Part shown: piece by piece, positions 41,056-49,267 of the stretch
Layout of the letters: each line of letters starts with the position of its first letter
Position numbering within the stretch: position 1 is the first letter of the stretch
From: Spongiactinospora gelatinilytica
Lineage (GTDB): Bacteria; Actinomycetota; Actinomycetes; Streptosporangiales; Streptosporangiaceae
NCBI RefSeq assembly: GCF_003236385.1
Contig: NZ_POUA01000010.1
Location: forward strand, 1-49,267
DNA length: 49,267 bases
Reading direction: 5' to 3'
Translations under genes and position numbers: made by a program
Notes under the pieces: generated by a model
Databases searched by the model: none
What the model was told of the DNA's origin: nothing
Seen by the model: the letters and a program-made list of their open reading frames with translations, nothing else

Positions 41056-42834
41056 TCACTGCTTGACGTAGACGTCGTTCGGGTACTGCTCGCCGGTGAC
41101 CGGGTGGAACTTCACCCCGCCGAGGCCCGAGCCGTACAGACCGAAGTAGGACTGGTAGAACTCGGGGATGATGGGCGCCTTCTCCATGATCATCTTATCC
41201 AGGGCGGCCCACGCCTTGCCCGCCTCGGCCGGGTCGACGATCGCGCTGGCCTTGTCGATCGCGGCGTTGACATCCGGGTCGTTGAAGTGGGAGTAGTTCG
41301 GCTGCTGCGCGGCGATCTTACGGCCGTCGTAGGTCAGCGTGATCGCCGTCGAGCCGGTCGGCCAGTCGGTCGCCCAGCCGGACCAGTACACGTCGTAGGG
41401 GTTGTCCAGCTTGCCGATCGCGTCGTAGTAGGTGGCGGGGTTCAGCGGCTTGGTGACCACTTTGAACCCGGCCTTCTCCAGGCCCGTCTTGATCGCGACG
41501 GTGACCTTCTCCTGGGTGGGGGTCTGGTTGTAGGCGTACACGATCGTCGGGTTGGGCTGGCCCGCCTCGGCGAGCAGCTTCTTGGCCTTCTCCGGGTCGC
41601 CCTGCGGCTTGGTCTGCTGGCCGTACAGGTCGAAGGGCTCGTGGCCGAGGACCGTCGGGCTGATGATCGTGCTGGCGAACTTGCCGATGCCCAGCTCGCC
41701 GCCCTGCAACTGGCGCACCTGCTGCATCGGGAACGCGCTGATCAGCGCCTGGCGGACCTTCACGTCCTTCACCCGGCTGTTGTTGATGTTGTAGAAGGTG
41801 GTGAACGGCGTCAGGCCCTGGACCGTGCGCTTCATCAGCTCGGGGTCGCCCACGACCTGCTGGATCCGCTCGGTGGCGACCGGGTTGTGGAAGGTCAGCG
41901 TCTGCTTGTCCGCGCCGTTGTCGGCGATGAACCGGTCGGTGGACTGCAGCGCCTGCACACCGAACTCCATGTGCCACTTGTCCGGGTAGGCGTTCCGGAT
42001 CGCGTCGGTGGCCGGGTCCCAGTGCTCGTTGCGCTCCAGGTCCATGGACTTGTCGGTGACGTGGCTGACGATCTTGTACGGCCCCGAGGAGAAGGGCATC
42101 TTGTCGTACTTCTCCTTGGTGTCGTGCTTCTTGGGCACCGCCCCGTAGCCGGTCATCGCCACGGTGAAGTTGAAGTCGGGGTGCGGGGAGTTCAGGTGGA
42201 AGACGATCGTCTTGTCGTCCACCGCCTCGACGGTGTCCAGGTGCTCGCCGTCGTAGGGGCCCTTGTACTTCTTGCCCTCGGGCAGCAGCCACTCCTCGGC
42301 GTACGGCGGGCCCTCAGGGGTGAAGTCGGCGTAGATGCGCTCGAACGAGTGCTTGATGTCCGCCGTGGTGATCGGCGATCCGTCCTGCCACTTGATGTTG
42401 TCCTTGAGGGTGAACTTCCACGTCTTGCCGCCGTCCTCGGTGGTGCCGGCGTCGGTGGCCAGGTCGCCCACGAGCGTGAGGCTGCCGTCCTGCGCCAGCT
42501 TGTACTCGGTGAGCTGCCTGGTGAACAGCTTGGACGCGGTCATGTAGTAGTTCAGCCAGATGCGGGCCGGGTCGAGGTGGGTGAAGTCGTCACGGTCGAT
42601 CATGTTGACCGTGCCGCCCTTGGTCGCCCCGGGCTCGGCCGCGGCGGGGCCCTTGGAGTCCTCCGCGGTGCCCACCTTGACCTTGCTGGCCGCCTGGGCG
42701 TCCTGCGTCCTGGTCGGCGCGGCGTTGGTCGTCTTCGGCCCGCCCCCGCCCCCCTGCGCGCAGGCGGAAAGGGCCAGCGCGCCCGCCACCAATGTCGCGA
42801 CGGCGGTGACCGCCCGCTTGCGTGGATATCTCAT
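41056..42834 (-). CDS. Peptide-type ABC transporter substrate-binding lipoprotein
   Basis: A 592-residue extracellular lipoprotein of SBP family 5. The first ~25 residues are a lipoprotein signal peptide: basic MRYPRKRAV, a hydrophobic core and the lipobox LSAC with cysteine 25 as the lipid-anchored residue. A Gly/Thr/Ala-rich linker follows. The binding core starts GGTVNMIDRDDFTHLDPARI and includes the family pattern WKFTLKDNIKWQDGSPITTA. The C-terminal part ends near FYQSYFGLYGSGLGGVKFHP. The ligand is probably a peptide or another small solute, but it cannot be told from sequence. It lies between the two permease genes. Confidence 0.93.
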   Translation of the reverse strand: MRYPRKRAVTAVATLVAGALALSACAQGGGGGPKTTNAAPTRTQDAQAASKVKVGTAEDSKGPAAAEPGATKGGTVNMIDRDDFTHLDPARIWLNYYMTASKLFTRQLTEYKLAQDGSLTLVGDLATDAGTTEDGGKTWKFTLKDNIKWQDGSPITTADIKHSFERIYADFTPEGPPYAEEWLLPEGKKYKGPYDGEHLDTVEAVDDKTIVFHLNSPHPDFNFTVAMTGYGAVPKKHDTKEKYDKMPFSSGPYKIVSHVTDKSMDLERNEHWDPATDAIRNAYPDKWHMEFGVQALQSTDRFIADNGADKQTLTFHNPVATERIQQVVGDPELMKRTVQGLTPFTTFYNINNSRVKDVKVRQALISAFPMQQVRQLQGGELGIGKFASTIISPTVLGHEPFDLYGQQTKPQGDPEKAKKLLAEAGQPNPTIVYAYNQTPTQEKVTVAIKTGLEKAGFKVVTKPLNPATYYDAIGKLDNPYDVYWSGWATDWPTGSTAITLTYDGRKIAAQQPNYSHFNDPDVNAAIDKASAIVDPAEAGKAWAALDKMIMEKAPIIPEFYQSYFGLYGSGLGGVKFHPVTGEQYPNDVYVKQ

Positions 42835-42888
42835 CTCGTCCTTCCTTACCGGGAGGTCCTGTCGTTCAGGTCTGGTGGCGCCGGGGGG

Positions 42889-43896
42889 TCACCGGCGGGT
42901 CTTGGGGTCGAGCGCGTCCCGGACGGAGTCGCCGAGCAGGTTGAAGGCCAGCACGAAGATCACCAGGGACACGCCGGGGAAGAGGAGGAAGGTGATGTCG
43001 TCGCGGTACACCTCCGCGCCGCGCTGGATCAGGCGTCCCCAGTCCGGGGTGGGCTCGATGATGCCGACGCCGAGGAAGGACAGCCCCGCCTCCGCGGTCA
43101 CGAACGCCGGGAGCAGCAGCGTGGACTGGATGATGATCGGCGTCCAGAGATTCGGCAGGAGCTCCTTGAAGATGATCCGCGCCGGTGAGGCGCCGGTGAT
43201 CCGCGCCGCCTCGACGAACTCCCGCTCGCGCAGGGACAGCACCTGGCCGCGCAGCAGGCGGGCGATCGTCGCCCAGCCGAAGAGGGTGAGCACGGTGATC
43301 AGCGAGACCGTGCGCAGCCAGACCGGCGTCTCCTCGCGCGGCGACACGAACAGTGACTCCACCACCGGCATGAAGGCGATGAAGAACAGTGTGGAGGGGA
43401 ACGACAGCAGGATGTCGATGCCCCGGCCGATCAGGTAGTCGGTCCTGCCGCCCACGTATCCGGCGACGAGGCCGACGACCACTCCGATCAGGGTGGTCAG
43501 CAGGGTGGCGGCGGCGGCGATCAGCAGTGAGGTCCTGATCCCGTAGACCAGGAGCATGAAGACGTCGCGGCCGAGGCCCGGCTCCAGGCCGAACCAGAAT
43601 TCGCCGCTGATTCCGCCGTTGGGCAGCAGCGGATAGCCGAATTCGTTGAGCAGGCCCTCGCGCTCCTGGCCGTACTGCGTGTACGGGTCGTTTCCATATG
43701 CCATGGAGATGAGCGGGGCCGCCAGTGCCACCACGAAGAAGAACAGCACCACGAAAGCGGAGAGCACTCCGGTGCGGTCCCGGCGGAAACGCATCCAGGT
43801 GAGCCGGCCCGGTGAGCGTCCGACGGATCCGGCGTCCGGCGGGCGCCCGCCAGGGGCGGCGGACGCTTCCGGTAGGGCCGGCGCAGGCATGGTCAT
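42889..43896 (-). CDS. Peptide-type ABC transporter permease, OppC type
   Basis: A 335-residue permease and the first gene of the unit. A ~50-residue Ala/Pro/Gly-rich cytosolic tail precedes LTWMRFRRDRTGVLSAFVVL, the typical OppC N-terminus. About six hydrophobic segments follow and the EAA loop is REFVEAARITGASPARIIFK. The start is taken as ATG 43896, which has a GGGGAG sequence upstream; a longer frame from 43977 would run through the promoter region. The gene order C-A-B-D-F, with OppC ahead of the binding protein, is less usual than A-B-C-D-F. Confidence 0.9.
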   Translation of the reverse strand: MTMPAPALPEASAAPGGRPPDAGSVGRSPGRLTWMRFRRDRTGVLSAFVVLFFFVVALAAPLISMAYGNDPYTQYGQEREGLLNEFGYPLLPNGGISGEFWFGLEPGLGRDVFMLLVYGIRTSLLIAAAATLLTTLIGVVVGLVAGYVGGRTDYLIGRGIDILLSFPSTLFFIAFMPVVESLFVSPREETPVWLRTVSLITVLTLFGWATIARLLRGQVLSLREREFVEAARITGASPARIIFKELLPNLWTPIIIQSTLLLPAFVTAEAGLSFLGVGIIEPTPDWGRLIQRGAEVYRDDITFLLFPGVSLVIFVLAFNLLGDSVRDALDPKTRR

Positions 43897-43999
43897 CGCT
43901 GTGAGGACTCCCCGAGTCACGTGCCGGGGACGGACCTCTCCGGCTACGAGGAACCCTTGCAAAACGCCTGGCCGCAAATCAATGGATTGTCACAGGATC

Positions 44000-44027
44000 A
44001 AGATATAAGGCGTGCTTTGTTGTGCAA
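44000..44027 (-). promoter_or_regulatory. Candidate opp operon promoter
   Basis: On the minus strand a -35 TTGCAC (44027-44022) and a -10 TATCTT (44005-44000) are 16 bases apart in a locally AT-richer stretch. A small inverted repeat CTTTG/CAAAG (44015-44029) overlaps the -35 and could be an operator. The first start codon, ATG 43896, is about 100 bases downstream. Confidence 0.45.
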
Positions 44028-44313
44028 AGTAAATGGGCTTGTTGTCATCGGTGTATTGACCTGGGGCGTTGTGCCGCGGGAGAATCCGGTAAGGCTGGAA
44101 ATTCAATTTCACGGATTTGTGACACGACCATGACGTGGCACTGACAATGCGGTGCCATTCTGGCCCGCGCGCGAACGCGGCCGGGGGCTCGGCACCTCCG
44201 AGGAGTCCCCGAGGAAGATCGTTTCGAGGCCGGCTCGGGTGCCCGATCCCGGCACCACCCCATCCCAGGCGCGCGTTTTATCCCGGCATGGCACACTGAG
44301 AGGTGAGCAAGCG

Positions 44314-44435
44314 TGCTCCGGGGTCGGTGTAATTCCGAACCGGCGGTTACAGTCCGCGACCCGGCCGAAGCCATCGGCCGGTGGATCCGGTGAAATTCCG
44401 GTACCGACGGTGAAAGTCCGGATGGGAGGCGGCAC
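44314..44435 (+). promoter_or_regulatory. FMN riboswitch (RFN element)
   Basis: The conserved core of the FMN aptamer is visible in order: GTGCTCCGGGGTCGGTGTAA, TTCCGAACCGGCGGTTACAG, TCCGCGACCC, GGATCCGGTGAAATTCCGG, TACCGACGGTGAAAGTCCGG and ATGGGAGG. The peripheral arm GGCCGAAGCCATCGGCC fills the variable position. It controls the riboflavin operon, which starts 121 bases later. When FMN binds, ribosome access or transcription of ribD is expected to fall. Confidence 0.95.
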
Positions 44436-44556
44436 GCGGGTGGCGGCGCGCGCGACGAGCGCGTCCGCTGCCAGACGGATGTGCTTTGACGCATCCCGTC
44501 CACACCCCCGGGGCCCGCCACGGCTCGGCAGCCGATGGCGAACAGGAGGGCCAGGG
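44436..44556 (+). promoter_or_regulatory. FMN riboswitch expression platform
   Basis: Between the aptamer and ribD there is a hairpin with arms GACGGAT and ATCCCGTC (44474-44500). A longer alternative pairing GTGGCGG/CCGCCAC could join the start of this stretch to sequence near 44515. The ribD ribosome-binding site CAGGAGG is at 44542-44548. No U-tract follows the hairpin, so translational control or factor-dependent termination is more likely than an intrinsic terminator. Confidence 0.5.
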
Positions 44557-45645
44557 GTGAGCGACCTCATGCACATGCGCCGGGCGATCGCGCTCGCCGC
44601 GGGCGGGCGCGGGACGACCAGTCCCAACCCGGTCGTGGGCTGCGTGATCCTCGACGCCGGAGGCCGGGTGGCGGGGGAGGGCTTCCACGCCCGCGCGGGC
44701 GGGCCGCACGCCGAGGTGGTCGCGCTGCGCCAGGCGGGCGAGCGCGCCCGGGGCGGCACCGCCTACGTCACCCTCGAACCCTGTGACCACACCGGCCGCA
44801 CCGGTCCCTGCTCGCTCGCGCTGCTCCAGGCCGGCCTACGGCGGGTCGTGGTGGCCGTGTCCGACCCCAACCCGGCCGCCGCCGGCGGGGCCGCCCGGCT
44901 GCGCGCCGCGGGCGTGGCGGTGGAGACCGGGCTGCTGGCCGGGGAGGCCGAGCGCGGCAACGCCGAATGGCTCACCTTCGTGCGCCGCGGCCGCCCCCAC
45001 GTGACCTGGAAGTTCGCCGCCACGCTCGACGGCAGGTCGGCCGCGGCCGACGGCACCAGCCGGTGGATCACCTCCGCCGAGGCCCGGGCCGACGTACACC
45101 TGCTCCGTGCGCGCAGCGACGCGATCCTCGCCGGTGTCGGCACCGTCCTGGCCGATGACCCCCGGCTCACCGCCCGCCCGCCGCTGGAGCGGCCCTCGGG
45201 GCCGCCGCTGCGGGTCGTGGTGGACACCCGCGGGCGCGTCCCGGCCGATGCCGAAGTGCTGTCGCGGGAGGCCCCCACGCTGCTGGCCGTCGCCGAGGAC
45301 GCCGCGCCGGGGCCGGTGGGGGCCGCCGAGGTCGTACGGCTGCCGCGCGCCCCCGGAACGGGGCTCGACCTGCGCGCCCTCCTGGCCGAACTCCACAAAA
45401 GAGACATTGTCGGCATTTTCCTGGAAGGCGGGCCGACCCTCGCGGGTTCCTTCATGAGGGAAGGACTGATCGACCGCGTGGTCGGCTACCTCGCGCCCGC
45501 GCTGCTGGGCGACGGGCCCGCCGCGCTCGGCCCCGCCGGGGTGCGGACGATCGGGCAGACCCACCGGCTGGTGTTCGAGGAAGTCGTCAGCGTCGGGCCG
45601 GACCTACGGGTCACCGCCCGGCCGGCACCCAGTGAGGAGAACTGA
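44557..45645 (+). CDS. ribD: Bifunctional riboflavin deaminase/reductase
   Basis: A 362-residue enzyme for the second and third steps of riboflavin synthesis. The N-terminal deaminase domain (~1-140) has the zinc-binding HAEVVAL (His51, Glu53) and EPCDHTGRTGPC (Cys76, Cys85). The C-terminal reductase domain (~145-362) has VTWKFAATLDGRSAAADGTS, SDAILAGVGTVLADDPRLT and FLEGGPTLAGSF. The start GTG 44557 is nine bases after CAGGAGG. The open frame extending back to 44152 runs through the riboswitch and is not translated. First gene of the rib operon, five bases before ribE. Confidence 0.95.
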   Translation: MSDLMHMRRAIALAAGGRGTTSPNPVVGCVILDAGGRVAGEGFHARAGGPHAEVVALRQAGERARGGTAYVTLEPCDHTGRTGPCSLALLQAGLRRVVVAVSDPNPAAAGGAARLRAAGVAVETGLLAGEAERGNAEWLTFVRRGRPHVTWKFAATLDGRSAAADGTSRWITSAEARADVHLLRARSDAILAGVGTVLADDPRLTARPPLERPSGPPLRVVVDTRGRVPADAEVLSREAPTLLAVAEDAAPGPVGAAEVVRLPRAPGTGLDLRALLAELHKRDIVGIFLEGGPTLAGSFMREGLIDRVVGYLAPALLGDGPAALGPAGVRTIGQTHRLVFEEVVSVGPDLRVTARPAPSEEN

Positions 45646-45650
45646 AGGGG

Positions 45651-46259
45651 ATGTTCACCGGAATCGTGGAAGAGCTCGGCGAGGTGGTCGCCGTCGAACC
45701 GCGCGACGGCGCGGCGCGGCTGTCGATCCGCGGCGCGACCGTCTCCGCCGACGCCGCCTACGGCGCGTCGATCGCGGTCAACGGCGTCTGCCTCACCGTC
45801 GCCGGACTCGACGGCGACGTGTTCACCGCCGACGTGATGCCGGAGACGCTGCGGCGCAGCACGCTCGGCGGGCTCGGCGCGGGCGACCGGGTCAACCTGG
45901 AACGCGCGCTGCGCGCCGACGGCAGGCTCGGCGGCCACATCGTGCAGGGCCACGTGGACGGCACCGGCGTGGTGCTCTCCCGCGAGCCCGGGACCGACTG
46001 GCACGACGTGCGCTTCTCCCTCGGCGACAACCTGGAACGCTACGTGGTGGAGAAGGGGTCCATCGCCATCGACGGCGTCAGCCTCACCGTCACCGCGGTC
46101 GCCCCGGGCGAGTTCGCCGTCGCGCTGATCCCCACGACCCTGCGGGAGACCACGCTCGGCCTGCGCGCGCCCGGCGAGCCGGTGAACCTGGAGGTCGACG
46201 TGATCGCCAAGTACGTCGAGCGGCTGACCGTCGCCCACCGCCCGAAGGGCCGGGCATGA
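45651..46259 (+). CDS. ribE: Riboflavin synthase alpha chain
   Basis: A 202-residue enzyme that joins two molecules of 6,7-dimethyl-8-ribityllumazine into riboflavin. It consists of two homologous lumazine-binding barrels. The first begins MFTGIVEELGEVVAVEP and has VNGVCLTVAGLDGDVFTADV. The second begins GGHIVQGHVDGTGVVLSRE and has IDGVSLTVTAVAPGEFAVAL. It starts at ATG 45651 after AAGGGG and its stop overlaps the pnuC-type gene by four bases (ATGA). Also called ribC in some genomes. Confidence 0.95.
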   Translation: MFTGIVEELGEVVAVEPRDGAARLSIRGATVSADAAYGASIAVNGVCLTVAGLDGDVFTADVMPETLRRSTLGGLGAGDRVNLERALRADGRLGGHIVQGHVDGTGVVLSREPGTDWHDVRFSLGDNLERYVVEKGSIAIDGVSLTVTAVAPGEFAVALIPTTLRETTLGLRAPGEPVNLEVDVIAKYVERLTVAHRPKGRA

Positions 46260-46914
46260 GCGGCGGCACCACATGGGCGACCGCGGGCTTCGAGCTGTTC
46301 GGCCAGCACGTCGTCTGGATCGACCTGGTGGGCAACATCGGCGCCCTGGCGACCGTCATGCTGGCCATCCGGCGCACCATCTGGACCTGGCCGGTCCAGC
46401 TCTTCGCCTCCTCGCTGCTGTTCGCGGCCTCGATCAGCGCCCACGTGACCGGCAACGCGCTCAAGCAGGCGCTGTTCGCGGCGCTTGCGGTGTACGGCTG
46501 GTGGAAGTGGTCGCGCGGCATCCGGGCCGAGCGCACGCTGCCGGTACGCCCCGGCACGATCGCCGAACGGGTGACGCTGATCGGCGTCATGATCGCCGGC
46601 ACCGGGGTGGTCGCGCTGGCCTTCCACCTGGTGAACCAGAACCTCTTCGAGATCTCCTGGAACCCGCTCCCGGACGCCTACATCTTCGTCGGCAGCGCGG
46701 TGGCCACGTTCGCCCAGGGACGCGCGCTGATCGACTTCTGGTGGATATGGGTGCTCGTCGACCTGGTCGGCGTGCCGTTGGCCTTCGGCGCCGGACTGGT
46801 GGTCTCCGGTGTCGTGTACGGGGTGTTCCTCGTGCTCGTCGCCGTGGGCTTCGTGACCTGGACGCGTGAGTACCGGTCCCGTACCGCGGTGCCGGTGGAG
46901 AAGGTGGTGAGCGC

Positions 46915-46918
<4 letters not shown>
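46256..46918 (+). CDS. PnuC-family vitamin transporter, probably for riboflavin
   Basis: A 220-residue membrane protein with about seven hydrophobic segments, matching the PnuC family: [39 protein letters not shown], the YGWWKWSRG signature and [20 protein letters not shown] near the C-terminus. PnuC proteins take up nicotinamide riboside, thiamine or riboflavin by facilitated diffusion with trapping by phosphorylation. Its place inside an FMN-riboswitch operon, with four-base overlaps on both sides, points to riboflavin, as for PnuX of corynebacteria. Specificity is inferred from context. Confidence 0.9.
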
Positions 46919-48602
<1,684 letters not shown>

Positions 48603-48670
48603 GCGTCCGCGGGCCGAAGGGCTTTCGGGGGCGGGGTGAGGTGATCCGCGGGACCGGTGGGCGGGTGCGG

Positions 48671-48676
48671 TAGGTT
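48671..48676 (+). promoter_or_regulatory. Candidate -10 for the downstream membrane-protein gene
   Basis: TAGGTT fits TAnnnT and lies 64-69 bases before ATG 48740, in the 137-base space after ribH. No convincing -35 was found. Confidence 0.35.
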
Positions 48677-48739
48677 GCCTTCCGTCTTCGCCACCGTGCG
48701 GGCGCGCGCCCACATGGCGGCATCCGAGGAAACGACCCG

Positions 48740-49216
48740 ATGAGAGCGCCGCCGATGCCAGATATCGTCACTCCGCCCAGCCTGCCCGTCACCTGGCGGC
48801 CACGCAGAGGCAGGCTGGTGGCGTACGGCTTCGCGGCGGCCGCGGTGATCGGGGCGCTGATCTTCGCGATCGCGCTCCCCGAGCCGTTCGGCCTCGCCGA
48901 CAAGATCGCCATGGTCGGCCTCGGCTGCGTCTTCGCCGGGGTGCTGCACCTCCTCGGCCGCTGCCGGGTCGAAGCCGACGACGCGGGGATCACCCTGATC
49001 AACGCCCTGCGCTCGCACCGCTACACCTGGCCCGAGGTCATCGACGTCACCCTGATCGAAGGCGAGCCCTGGGCGAAGATCGACTTCGCCGACGGCTCCA
49101 CGGTGGGCGCGATGGGCATCCAGGGTTCGGAAAAGGGCCGAGCCCGCCGCCAGGTCGCCGAACTCACCGCCCTCATCCACGAACGCGGCGAAGCCGGCGA
49201 GCCCCCCTCCCCCTGA
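48740..49216 (+). CDS. Small membrane protein with PH-like C-terminal domain
   Basis: A 158-residue protein. Two hydrophobic segments (VAYGFAAAAVIGALIFAIAL and KIAMVGLGCVFAGVLHLLG) are followed by a beta-rich domain starting CRVEADDAGITLINALRSHR with YTWPEVIDVTLIEGEPWAKI, the pattern of bacterial PH-type membrane proteins. Similar proteins lie next to ribH in mycobacteria and other actinobacteria. ATG 48740 has AGGAAACGA upstream. The function is unknown; context suggests only a long-standing association with the rib operon. The stop is at the start of the contig-end repeat. Confidence 0.82.
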   Translation: MRAPPMPDIVTPPSLPVTWRPRRGRLVAYGFAAAAVIGALIFAIALPEPFGLADKIAMVGLGCVFAGVLHLLGRCRVEADDAGITLINALRSHRYTWPEVIDVTLIEGEPWAKIDFADGSTVGAMGIQGSEKGRARRQVAELTALIHERGEAGEPPSP

Positions 49217-49267
49217 CCCGGAACACCGACCCGGAACACCGACCCGGAACACCGACCCGGAACACCG
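49215..49267 (+). repeat. 13-bp tandem repeat at the contig end
   Basis: The unit GACCCGGAACACC occurs four times without error (49215-49227, 49228-49240, 49241-49253, 49254-49266), followed by one more base of a fifth copy. The array runs off the end of the window, so its true length is unknown and the contig probably broke here because of it. Confidence 0.95.

Noticed and set aside
39577-43188. A 1203-residue open frame antisense to the opp genes
   Set aside because: It covers four opposite-strand transporter genes with full motifs. No start signal or recognisable fold is seen.

Overview
This window is a very G+C-rich actinobacterial chromosome segment. It probably comes from the Streptosporangiales, most likely a member of the Streptosporangiaceae; that placement is inferred from gene content and style, not from a database search. 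Supporting signs are a full-length BldD with its c-di-GMP motif, an actinobacterial IHF (mIHF) next to gmk, a PriA without a helicase P-loop, GTG/TTG starts, leaderless promoters and many 1-8 bp overlaps between genes. The first 19 bases match the Illumina Nextera mosaic-end adapter with one mismatch, and the last 53 bases are a 13-bp tandem repeat, so both ends look like contig ends.

Region 1 (about 20-3065) is accessory. It holds an XRE-type regulator, a possible cut-off gene, two small orphan proteins, several hairpins and a decayed gene resembling a phage major capsid protein. Region 2 (3066-8850) lies on the minus strand: a membrane-anchored PP2C/SpoIIE-type phosphatase, the developmental master regulator bldD with a candidate BldD operator, and a three-gene unit of arginine deiminase, an APC amino-acid permease and a tandem universal stress protein.

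Region 3 (9011-18903) is a complete de novo UMP operon: pyrR, pyrB, pyrC, carA, carB, pyrK, pyrD (class IB) and pyrF. It is headed by a clear PyrR-binding RNA hairpin next to the pyrR ribosome-binding region. Region 4 (19002-37855) is the conserved actinobacterial core block mihF, gmk, rpoZ, coaBC, metK, priA, def, fmt, rsmB, a PAP2 phosphatase and rpe. It is interrupted by a small orphan gene, by two tandem NB-ARC/LuxR regulators (the second lacks the middle helical region) and by two tandem paralogues of unknown function that share a CxCxxC motif.

Region 5 (37852-43896) is a minus-strand peptide/solute ABC importer in the order oppC-oppA-oppB-oppD-oppF. It is inserted between rpe and the riboflavin genes and converges on rpe with a shared CTAG stop. 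Region 6 (44314-49216) is the riboflavin operon: FMN riboswitch, ribD, ribE, a PnuC-family transporter, ribAB, ribH, then a small membrane protein with a PH-like tail.

The most notable points are the CxCxxC tandem paralogue pair with matching leaderless promoters, the PyrR RNA element, the BldD box, the pyrK start that seems to lack a canonical codon, the arginine deiminase module set between bldD and pyrR, and the TPR-less LuxR regulator. No CRISPR array, insertion sequence, rRNA or tRNA gene was seen.
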